A stretch of 5,104 nucleotides of DNA from an uncultured Acidobacteriota bacterium. Its GTDB lineage: Bacteria; Acidobacteriota; Terriglobia; Terriglobales; Acidobacteriaceae. Location of the stretch: the NCBI GenBank assembly GCA_903932385.1, contig CAIZGA010000351.1, positions 1 to 5,104 on the forward strand, given 5' to 3'. The position numbers and the translations under genes were made by a program. Each line of letters begins with the position of its first letter. The stretch's first letter is position 1. Below are positions 1 through 4,706 of this stretch, one piece after another. The notes under the pieces were generated by a model that saw nothing but the letters and a program-made list of their open reading frames with translations, was not told the DNA's origin and ran no database searches.

Positions 1-6
1 ATTTTA

Positions 7-83
7 TGGTGCGCCCGGAGAGATTCGAACTCCCGACCTAATGGTTCGTAGCCATTCGCTCTATCCAACTGAGCTACGGGCGC
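7..83 (-). tRNA. tRNA-Arg (anticodon ACG), CCA encoded
   Basis: Read on the minus strand this folds into a full 77-nt cloverleaf. The 7-bp acceptor stem GCGCCCG/CGGGCGC is perfect. The D arm is GCTC/GAGC, the anticodon stem AATGG/CCATT, the variable loop AGGTC, and the T arm GGGAG/CTCTC (one G-U pair) encloses the TTCGAAT loop. The seven-base anticodon loop CTACGAA has anticodon ACG at plus-strand 47-49, so it decodes CGN arginine codons; A34 is normally deaminated to inosine by TadA, which extends reading to CGU/CGC/CGA. The discriminator base is A (position 10) and the CCA end is encoded at 7-9, so it needs no CCA addition. The mature RNA without CCA spans 10-83. It appears intact and functional. 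Confidence 0.97.
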
Positions 84-100
84 TTGACTGCAACCTTTTG

Positions 101-129
101 AGAATATCAATTTCGCACGGTTGTTGCAA
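101..129 (-). promoter_or_regulatory. Candidate sigma70-type promoter for tRNA-Arg
   Basis: On the minus strand a -35-like TTGCAA (124-129, 4/6 to consensus) and a -10-like TATTCT (101-106, 4/6) are separated by exactly 17 nt. A start about 7 nt past the -10 would leave a 5' leader of roughly 10 nt before the mature tRNA at 83, which is normal for tRNA genes. Both boxes are imperfect, so the call rests on their spacing and position. Confidence 0.45.
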
Positions 130-136
130 TTCGCGT

Positions 137-162
137 CTGACGGTCACAGCAAAGTGAGTCAG
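137..162 (-). terminator. Stem-loop after the HMA-like gene, no U-tract
   Basis: Read on the minus strand: CTGAC-TCAC, loop TTTGCT, GTGA, a CC bulge, then GTCAG. This gives a 9-bp stem with a two-base bulge. It begins 8 nt after the stop codon at 170-172 and ends before the tRNA promoter, which is where a terminator would sit. No run of U follows, so it is not a canonical intrinsic terminator. It could be a 3'-end protecting hairpin, a weak or Rho-assisted terminator, or chance. Confidence 0.3.
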
Positions 163-169
163 GCAGCAA

Positions 170-433
170 CTATGTGGTGACGGGTTCCGGCGGCGGTGGT
201 GGCGGGAAAGCGAGTGTTTCTGCTTCGCCAATCTGCAGGCCGGTGCGGCGCAGCAACTGGTGTACGGTGGACTCGTTCAGCCGCGTGGCGTCATACTCCA
301 CGCGAACCGTGTTGGCAGTCTCATCAAAGCGAACGCCGCGAATGCCGTATACCTCGCGCAGATTGCCGATGGCAACCAGCGTGGCTTCTGTGGGGCGGGA
401 GGAGTATTGGTAAATGGCGTCAACTGTGGTCAT
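170..433 (-). CDS. Small HMA-like (ferredoxin-fold) protein without CxxC, Pro-rich tail
   Basis: This encodes 87 residues. The sequence reads like the beta-alpha-beta-beta-alpha-beta fold of heavy-metal-associated domains: a first strand around residues 4-9, helix 15-28, then IRGVRFDETANTVRVEYD (31-48) as the paired central strands, and a second helix 54-64. The metal-binding CxxC normally placed near the first loop is absent, and the protein has no cysteine at all, so copper or zinc chaperoning by the usual route is unlikely. The tail (75-87) has six consecutive prolines. There is no signal peptide or membrane segment, so it is probably cytoplasmic. I chose the ATG at 433; a longer reading to 547 would run 74 nt into the upstream thioredoxin gene in another frame with low-complexity Arg/Ser sequence. 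No clear ribosome binding site precedes the start. It lies 40 nt downstream of the thioredoxin gene and is probably cotranscribed with it. The function is unknown; the fold assignment is inference. Confidence 0.72.
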   Translation of the reverse strand: MTTVDAIYQYSSRPTEATLVAIGNLREVYGIRGVRFDETANTVRVEYDATRLNESTVHQLLRRTGLQIGEAETLAFPPPPPPEPVTT

Positions 434-473
434 GCGTATTGAAATGATAGCAGTCTGCGATTGCGTGGAGCGG

Positions 474-989
474 TTAGAGTTTGCTGAGGAAGTCGAGAAT
501 CTCCGGCGAACTCCAGTCCTGCGCGCCGATGAATTTGCGACGGACAATGCCGTTGCGGTCCACTACAAATGTTTCTGGAAACTGATGCGTGCCGTAGAGG
601 TCTGCGGCGTGGAAGCCGGCATCGCGCGAGAGTACCATCTTACCCGGCGGATGCGTCTCAAGAAATCCAGTGTAGTCGGAAATATTGTCGTCCTGGTCGA
701 TGGCCAGAATGGTGATCTGCGGCATACGCTCCTGCAACGCAACCATGCTGGGCCACTCTTCCACGCAGGGACCGCACCAACTGGCCCAGAAATTTACCAG
801 CACAACTTTGCCGCGGTAGTTGGCCAGATGCACGGGGTTTGAGGGATCGTTCACGGTGAAATCAGGCGCGGCTGAACCAATCAACGCAGGATGGTTGGTG
901 TAATTGCAACCGGTGGCAGAGAGCAGCAGGGCCAGCAGGGCAGCAATCTGAATCGCGAAAAACTTTGAGGACATCTTCATGATTTTCAT
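474..989 (-). CDS. TlpA/ResA-like thioredoxin-fold lipoprotein
   Basis: This 171-aa protein is a thiol-disulfide oxidoreductase of the TlpA/ResA/AlkHP group. Residues 1-27 form a signal sequence (basic start, hydrophobic 10-23) ending in A-T-G-C28, a slightly atypical lipobox, so it is probably a lipoprotein facing the periplasm. The thioredoxin domain follows: the APDF entry motif (41-44), the central strand VVLVNFW (62-68), the active site W71-C72-G-P-C75, the strand ITILAID (92-98), the cis-Pro loop F137-P138-E-T, and FVVDRNG (141-147). Family members reduce apocytochrome c or other periplasmic disulfides; the actual partner cannot be read here. Full family length with both active-site cysteines suggests it is functional. 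In-frame ATGs at 989, 980 and 974 are all possible starts; I used the outermost, with GGGA about 9 nt upstream. It is the first gene of a minus-strand pair with the small HMA-like gene and is transcribed away from the glycosyltransferase operon. Confidence 0.93.
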   Translation of the reverse strand: MKIMKMSSKFFAIQIAALLALLLSATGCNYTNHPALIGSAAPDFTVNDPSNPVHLANYRGKVVLVNFWASWCGPCVEEWPSMVALQERMPQITILAIDQDDNISDYTGFLETHPPGKMVLSRDAGFHAADLYGTHQFPETFVVDRNGIVRRKFIGAQDWSSPEILDFLSKL

Positions 990-1123
990 TCTAATTATCC
1001 CATTTTGTCGCGTTGACGGTACATACTTCCAGTTCGGCGGATAGAAAACAAATATTTCCGGGAATGCTAGAATCCGTGAGTTGTAGGCAGTGATTTTTTG
1101 ATTGTTACAGTGCGATTGAATCT
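990..1123. promoter_or_regulatory. Divergent intergenic region with candidate promoter and palindrome
   Basis: These 134 nt separate the divergent thioredoxin and glycosyltransferase genes and must hold promoters for both. For the plus strand the best -10 is TAGAAT at 1068-1073 (5/6); the -35 position (around 1044-1050) is A-rich and poor. Immediately upstream, TTCC-G-GGAA at 1056-1064 is a short perfect palindrome inside the -10/-35 spacer, a place where a repressor or activator could bind. For the minus strand, GATAAT (5/6 as a -10) lies only a few bases before the thioredoxin ATG at 989 and would give a nearly leaderless mRNA, with no good -35. No riboswitch-like fold or small ORF was seen. 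Confidence 0.3.
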
Positions 1124-2206
1124 ATGCAGAACACGAACCAACTCGAACTCAGCGTCATTGTTCCCGCGAGGAATGAGCAGGACTGCCTGCAGGGATGCCT
1201 TACTTCACTGGTGGCGCAGAGCTGCGACGGCTTCGCGCTGGGCAGCGAGTGGGAGTTGATTGTGGTCAACGACGGCTCTACCGATACAACGCGCGAGATT
1301 GCGGCTTCCTTCGATGGAGTCACCGTGATGGATGCGCCGGAGTTGCCTGCTGGTTGGACTGGTAAGAACCACGCCGTGTGGTTGGCGGCGCAGGCCTCGC
1401 GTGGAAAGTGGCTGCTGTTTACCGATGCCGACACGATTCATGAGCCCGGGAATCTTTCTCGTGCGTTGCATGAGGCGAAAAAATATGACGCCTCATTGCT
1501 GAGTTATTCGCCGCGCCAGCAGGTGAGCGGTTTGTTACAGCGCATGGTGATGCCGCTTATCTTCAGCGAACTTGCGCTGGTCTATCGTCCCAAAGAAATT
1601 TCTGATCCTAACAAACGCATTGCTGCCGCCAACGGACAGTTTCTGCTGGTGGAGCACGAAAGTTATTTCTCGGCGGGTGGGCATAAGGCTGTGGCTGACT
1701 CTGTACTTGAAGACGTAGACCTAGCGTGGAATATCAAGCGCTCGCGCAAATTGGATGCAACAGGCTCTCTTGAGAAACATGGCCGAAATATTCGTTTCCG
1801 TTACGCGGCGGATGCCGTCTCTGCACGGATGTACCGTAGCTTTGGACAAATGGTCGAAGGTTGGACAAAAAATCTGGCTCTGCTGTTTCCTCAACCGTTA
1901 GCGCTGGCGGCGTGGCGATGGCTGGATTTGGCTCTGTTGATTGGATTGCCATTGCTAACTCTGTGGGTATACCTCTATGGAATGGCCGCCTATTGGTGGG
2001 CACCGGTGATACTTGCGGTGCTCTGGCTGCGTACGTTGTTGCGGGTCTACACGCGAATTGCCAAGTCGAATTTTTCATTCATGGATTGTGCCATCTCGCC
2101 GCTTGGAATTCCCATCTTCACCTGGCTGCTGTGGCGCAGTTGGACTCGTCACGCATTCGGCAAACGAGTAGGCTGGAAGGGCAGAAGCTACCCGGTCAAG
2201 AAATAA
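1124..2206 (+). CDS. Membrane-associated family 2 glycosyltransferase (HpnB/CrtQ-like)
   Basis: This 360-aa protein has a GT-A fold glycosyltransferase domain followed by membrane helices. Seen in order: SVIVPARNE (10-18), the nucleotide-binding strand and Asp in ELIVVNDGS (44-52), the loop LPAGWTGKNHA (74-84) typical of HpnB- and CrtQ-like enzymes, the metal-binding D101-A-D103, a candidate catalytic base in LEDVDL (195-200), and a YRSFGQMVEGWTKN segment (237-250). C-terminal hydrophobic helices lie around 266-285, 288-305 and 320-337, and the end W-K-G-R-x-Y (351-356) recurs in membrane GT2 enzymes of hopanoid, carotenoid and glycolipid routes. It probably transfers a sugar from a nucleotide sugar to a lipid at the inner face of the cytoplasmic membrane; the acceptor cannot be told. 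The ATG at 1124 starts six residues before the conserved first strand and has no clear ribosome binding site. It is the first gene of the plus-strand block, 43 nt before the first PTPS gene. Confidence 0.88.
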   Translation: MQNTNQLELSVIVPARNEQDCLQGCLTSLVAQSCDGFALGSEWELIVVNDGSTDTTREIAASFDGVTVMDAPELPAGWTGKNHAVWLAAQASRGKWLLFTDADTIHEPGNLSRALHEAKKYDASLLSYSPRQQVSGLLQRMVMPLIFSELALVYRPKEISDPNKRIAAANGQFLLVEHESYFSAGGHKAVADSVLEDVDLAWNIKRSRKLDATGSLEKHGRNIRFRYAADAVSARMYRSFGQMVEGWTKNLALLFPQPLALAAWRWLDLALLIGLPLLTLWVYLYGMAAYWWAPVILAVLWLRTLLRVYTRIAKSNFSFMDCAISPLGIPIFTWLLWRSWTRHAFGKRVGWKGRSYPVKK

Positions 2207-2240
2207 TTGCTTCACGGTGTATGTTCTTGCATCTAACTAT

Positions 2241-2244
2241 GGAG
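2241..2244 (+). promoter_or_regulatory. Ribosome binding site fixing the start of the first PTPS gene
   Basis: GGAG lies 5 nt before the ATG at 2250. An in-frame GTG at 2217 would add 11 residues that lack family similarity and has no Shine-Dalgarno sequence, so the downstream ATG is preferred. Confidence 0.7.
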
Positions 2245-2249
2245 TAAGC

Positions 2250-2660
2250 ATGGTTCTGTTAACACGCAAAGCGGAATTTTCTGCATCCCATTACTATTGG
2301 AACCCCGCGTGGAGCGAGGAAGAGAACGTGTGTGTTTTTGGCAAGTGCGCCAATCGCAACGGACACGGACACAATTACACGCTGGAAGTGACAGTGGCCG
2401 GCGATGTGGATGCAGATACCGGTTTCGTCGTAGACCTGAAGGCGCTGAAGGAAATTCTGGAACGTGAAGTGGTCAGCGTGTATGACCATCGCCACCTGAA
2501 CCTTGAAGTGCCAGAGTTTGCGACACTGGTGCCTACCACGGAAAACATCGCGATTGAAGTATGGAAGCGGTTGGATGGCAAAGTGCCGGGTGCGCGGTTG
2601 CATCGCGTTCGCGTGTATGAAATGCCAGACCTGTTCGCCGACTATTACGGAGAAGCGTAA
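2250..2660 (+). CDS. 6-pyruvoyl-tetrahydropterin synthase homologue, copy 1 (eukaryote-type motif)
   Basis: This 136-aa protein belongs to the PTPS/QueD family (T-fold), whose members act on 7,8-dihydroneopterin triphosphate. The zinc ligands are H14 (in FSASH), H39 and H41 (in HGHNY). The catalytic Cys is C33 in FGKC, with five residues between it and HGH. The catalytic pair is D79-H80, and E124 in RVYE is the pterin-anchoring Glu. The spacing C-x5-HGH and the motifs FGKC, GHGHNY and TTEN closely match animal PTPS; QueD enzymes have C-x3-HGH and the folate-route PTPS-III has Glu-x2-HGH. The likely reaction is therefore formation of 6-pyruvoyl-tetrahydropterin, although automatic pipelines would probably call it 6-carboxytetrahydropterin synthase. 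Its stop codon is 2 nt from the start of the second copy, suggesting translational coupling. The family assignment is firm; the exact product is inferred from motif spacing. Confidence 0.92.
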   Translation: MVLLTRKAEFSASHYYWNPAWSEEENVCVFGKCANRNGHGHNYTLEVTVAGDVDADTGFVVDLKALKEILEREVVSVYDHRHLNLEVPEFATLVPTTENIAIEVWKRLDGKVPGARLHRVRVYEMPDLFADYYGEA

Positions 2661-2662
2661 AC

Positions 2663-3067
2663 ATGAAGGCCTACCTGACGCGGCGCTATCACTTTAGCGC
2701 ATCGCACCGTCTAAACAACGACGCATTCTCTGCCGAGAAAAACCGTGTGGTCTACGGCAAGTGCAATAATCCGCATGGGCATGGGCACAACTATGTGGCG
2801 GAAGTGACGCTGTGTGGTGAGGTGGACCCGGCCACTGGCATGGTTTGCAATCTGGCGGACCTGGATATGTTTGCGCGAACAAATTTGCTGGATGCTTTTG
2901 ACCATATGAATTTGAACACCTTGAAGTGTTTTGCGAATCTTGTGCCCACAACAGAGAATCTAACCATAGAGATTTTCCGTCGGTTCCAAAGTGGATTCAG
3001 CCATGCGCATCTGGAGCGGGTGCGGGTGGAAGAGACAGGCAATAATTCATTTGAATATGCCGGTTAG
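2663..3067 (+). CDS. 6-pyruvoyl-tetrahydropterin synthase homologue, copy 2 (eukaryote-type motif)
   Basis: This 134-aa paralogue of the preceding protein shares roughly 55 of 115 aligned residues (hand count). It keeps every active-site position: zinc ligands H15, H40 and H42, catalytic C34 in YGKC with the same C-x5-HGH spacing, D80-H81, and E124 in RVEET. It differs from copy 1 in the loop after the zinc His (RLNNDAF versus YYWNPAW), in the residues after the Asp-His pair (MN versus RH), and in the C-terminal strand, so substrate preference or oligomer role may have diverged. The start ATG follows the copy-1 stop by 2 nt. A GGAG at 2649-2652, inside the end of copy 1, could serve as its ribosome binding site at a long 10-nt spacing, which fits coupled translation. 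PTPS enzymes are hexamers, so a mixed complex is possible. It sits 44 nt upstream of folE. Confidence 0.92.
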   Translation: MKAYLTRRYHFSASHRLNNDAFSAEKNRVVYGKCNNPHGHGHNYVAEVTLCGEVDPATGMVCNLADLDMFARTNLLDAFDHMNLNTLKCFANLVPTTENLTIEIFRRFQSGFSHAHLERVRVEETGNNSFEYAG

Positions 3068-3074
3068 ACGGCAT
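3057..3074 (+). other. Hairpin around the stop codon of PTPS copy 2
   Basis: ATGCCG (3057-3062) and CGGCAT (3069-3074) form a perfect 6-bp GC-rich stem with a 6-nt loop that contains the TAG stop (3065-3067). No U-tract follows, so it is not an intrinsic terminator. It could modulate mRNA decay or read-through between the PTPS genes and folE, or be chance. Confidence 0.3.
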
Positions 3075-3100
3075 TACAGGTATTCTGTAGCTGAGCGCAT

Positions 3101-3106
3101 AAGGAG
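3101..3106 (+). promoter_or_regulatory. Strong ribosome binding site of folE
   Basis: AAGGAG lies 5 nt before the folE ATG at 3112. It is the best Shine-Dalgarno sequence in the window and fixes the start; the other genes of the block have weaker or no recognisable sites, suggesting FolE may be translated most efficiently. Confidence 0.75.
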
Positions 3107-3111
3107 CAATC

Positions 3112-3774
3112 ATGGCCCACCAGGCAACCATTACCAAGCCCACATTGGTATTGCCGGAGAATGAAGCTGCGAAGTCAGCAGAGCAAACTCCGCCAAGGGA
3201 CTTGTCTGTATTCTCCACACAGGACCTCTACCGCGAATTGCTGCTGCGCATCGGTGAAGACCCGGAGCGCGACGGACTGAAGCGTACTCCCGAGCGCATG
3301 GAAAAAGCCAATGCCTTCTTGACCAGTGGCTATGCCATGGATCCGGCACGAATTCTTCGTGGGGCGCTTTTCAAAGTGGATTACGACGAGATGGTGATTG
3401 TGAAGGACATTGAGTTTTACTCGATGTGCGAACATCACATGCTGCCGTTCTTCGGGCGCGCCCATGTCGCTTACATTCCCAATGGCCGCGTCATCGGCCT
3501 CAGCAAGATTCCACGGCTGGTGGATGTTTTCGCGCGCCGCCTGCAGGTGCAGGAACGCCTGACTCGCGAAGTGGCCGATGCGATTGAAGAAGCAGTGGCT
3601 CCGCAAGGCGTTGGCGTTGTGATTGAAGCCGAGCATATGTGCATGATGATGCGCGGCGTGGAGAAGCAGGGATCGAGCACAGTCACTTCAGCGATGCGCG
3701 GTGTCTTCCGTAGCGAGCAGCAGACACGCAACGAGTTTCTAAGTCTGGTGCGACGTAACGGCTCCGGCAGCTAA
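3112..3774 (+). CDS. folE: GTP cyclohydrolase I (type IA, zinc)
   Basis: This 220-aa enzyme hydrolyses GTP to 7,8-dihydroneopterin triphosphate plus formate, the entry step to folate and tetrahydrobiopterin. The length matches E. coli FolE (222 aa). The catalytic domain is complete: GLKRTPERM (55-63), the zinc ligands C106 and H109 in [12 protein letters not shown] and C177 in EHMCMMMRG, catalytic H108 and H175, GLSKIPRL (129-136) with substrate-contacting S131-K132, E148 in the LQVQERLT helix, and R181. The first 30 or so residues are variable, as is usual. FolE is a cytoplasmic homodecamer. Its product is the substrate of the two PTPS homologues directly upstream, so these three genes form a functional unit. 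It has a strong ribosome binding site. A gap of 42 nt with no terminator separates it from truB. Confidence 0.97.
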   Translation: MAHQATITKPTLVLPENEAAKSAEQTPPRDLSVFSTQDLYRELLLRIGEDPERDGLKRTPERMEKANAFLTSGYAMDPARILRGALFKVDYDEMVIVKDIEFYSMCEHHMLPFFGRAHVAYIPNGRVIGLSKIPRLVDVFARRLQVQERLTREVADAIEEAVAPQGVGVVIEAEHMCMMMRGVEKQGSSTVTSAMRGVFRSEQQTRNEFLSLVRRNGSGS

Positions 3775-3816
3775 GCTTACAACAAGGTTGAGGCAATCAG
3801 TTACCCTGTTCATACG

Positions 3817-4692
3817 ATGAACGGATTACTGGTGCTGGATAAACCCGCGGGGATGACCTCGCACGACGTTGTGTATCGCGTGCGTCGCGCCACCGGTGAA
3901 AAATCCGTCGGACATCTGGGCACGCTGGACCCGATGGCAACCGGCGTATTGCCTCTACTGCTGGGCCGATATACACGGCTGGCACAATTCTTCGGACAAG
4001 CCGAAAAAGAATACACAGGCGAGATTAGTTTCGGCTTTTCTACCGATACGTATGACGCCGAGGGATCTCCTACCAGCAATCCACAACAACTGAATAGCAC
4101 ATTGCAAGAATTACAATCGCTGGCCGCTGGATTTCTTGGCGAGAGCCAGCAGATGCCGCCTGCCTACTCCGCAAAAAAGATTGATGGAACGCCAGCACAT
4201 CGACTGGCGCGTGCCGGGAAGCCAGTGGAATTAAAAACCGCGCGCATTGTGATTGGGAAATTTGAATTACTCTCGCTGGAGAATAATGTTGCTAGCTTTT
4301 CCATGGCAATTTCTGCTGGCGGCTATGTGCGATCTGTCGCGCATGAACTGGGACGACTCGCTGGTTGCGGCGCACATCTTGCCAGTCTGCGTCGTATCCG
4401 CGCCGGCGTCTTCTCATTGCAGCAGGCCGTTACTCTGGATGCAATGGAATCGCTCGCCGCCGAAGGCCGAGTGATGGATGCCATGCCGCATCCGCGAACG
4501 CTGCTGCCAGAGATGCCTTGCGTCACGGTGGATGAGCAAACTGCCGTCCGACTGCGCAATGGTATGGCAGTCAACCTGCCGGAATTTTCATCCGCAGAGA
4601 AGATTAAAATTTTTACCAGCCAGCGCGATTTGCTGGCTATTGGTCGCCGCATGGCAGGCACATTGATTCAGCCGATGATTGTGCTGGGCTGA
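3817..4692 (+). CDS. truB: tRNA pseudouridine-55 synthase
   Basis: This 291-aa enzyme isomerises uridine 55 in the T loop of elongator tRNAs. Seen: the N-terminal LLVLDKPAGMTSHDVV (4-19), motif II GHLGTLDPMATGVLP (32-46) with catalytic D38, the K64-E-Y66 motif whose Tyr stacks on the target base, PPAYSAKKIDG (114-124), and AGGYVRSVAHELG (167-179) with R172 contacting the catalytic Asp. The region from about 225 to the end is a C-terminal PUA-like/TruB_C domain. The length is normal for bacterial TruB, and the protein looks intact and cytoplasmic. The ATG at 3817 gives the conserved N-terminus but has no good Shine-Dalgarno sequence, so translation may depend on coupling or A/U-rich context. 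TruB is commonly found with rbfA and infB; here it is the last gene of the pterin block, with no clear functional link to its neighbours. Confidence 0.97.
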   Translation: MNGLLVLDKPAGMTSHDVVYRVRRATGEKSVGHLGTLDPMATGVLPLLLGRYTRLAQFFGQAEKEYTGEISFGFSTDTYDAEGSPTSNPQQLNSTLQELQSLAAGFLGESQQMPPAYSAKKIDGTPAHRLARAGKPVELKTARIVIGKFELLSLENNVASFSMAISAGGYVRSVAHELGRLAGCGAHLASLRRIRAGVFSLQQAVTLDAMESLAAEGRVMDAMPHPRTLLPEMPCVTVDEQTAVRLRNGMAVNLPEFSSAEKIKIFTSQRDLLAIGRRMAGTLIQPMIVLG

Positions 4693-4706
4693 AGTTATTT
4701 CTTCAG
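4689..4706. other. Perfect hairpin joining the two convergent stop codons
   Basis: CTGAAG (4689-4694), loop TTATTT, CTTCAG (4701-4706) is a perfect 6-bp inverted repeat. It contains the truB stop TGA (4690-4692) and the stop of the minus-strand ORF (TTA at 4695-4697). There is no U-tract on either side, so at best it is a weak bidirectional terminator for genes with only 2 nt between them. Confidence 0.3.

Noticed and set aside
1..83. tRNA as an integration site for a mobile element
   Set aside because: The tRNA is intact, no partial 3' repeat of it was noticed elsewhere in the window, and no integrase is present.
434..547. 38-residue N-terminal extension of the small HMA-like protein
   Set aside because: It overlaps the thioredoxin coding sequence in another frame, is Arg/Ser-rich low-complexity sequence, and the ATG at 433 leaves the whole predicted fold intact.
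414..842. 142-aa plus-strand ORF opposite the thioredoxin gene
   Set aside because: It is antisense to a protein with clear thioredoxin motifs and shows no recognisable domain.
1861..2247. 128-aa plus-strand ORF overlapping the end of the glycosyltransferase gene
   Set aside because: It is an alternative frame inside a gene with conserved motifs to its last residues, and its protein resembles no family.
2217..2249. GTG start adding 11 residues to PTPS copy 1
   Set aside because: The ATG at 2250 has a well-placed GGAG and begins where the family similarity begins.
2250..3067. Calling either PTPS copy QueD
   Set aside because: The Cys-to-HGH spacing is five residues, not three, and no queC, queE or queF is nearby.
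3175..3636. 153-aa minus-strand ORF opposite folE
   Set aside because: It is a shadow of a complete GTP cyclohydrolase I gene with all catalytic residues; no domain is recognisable in the antisense reading.
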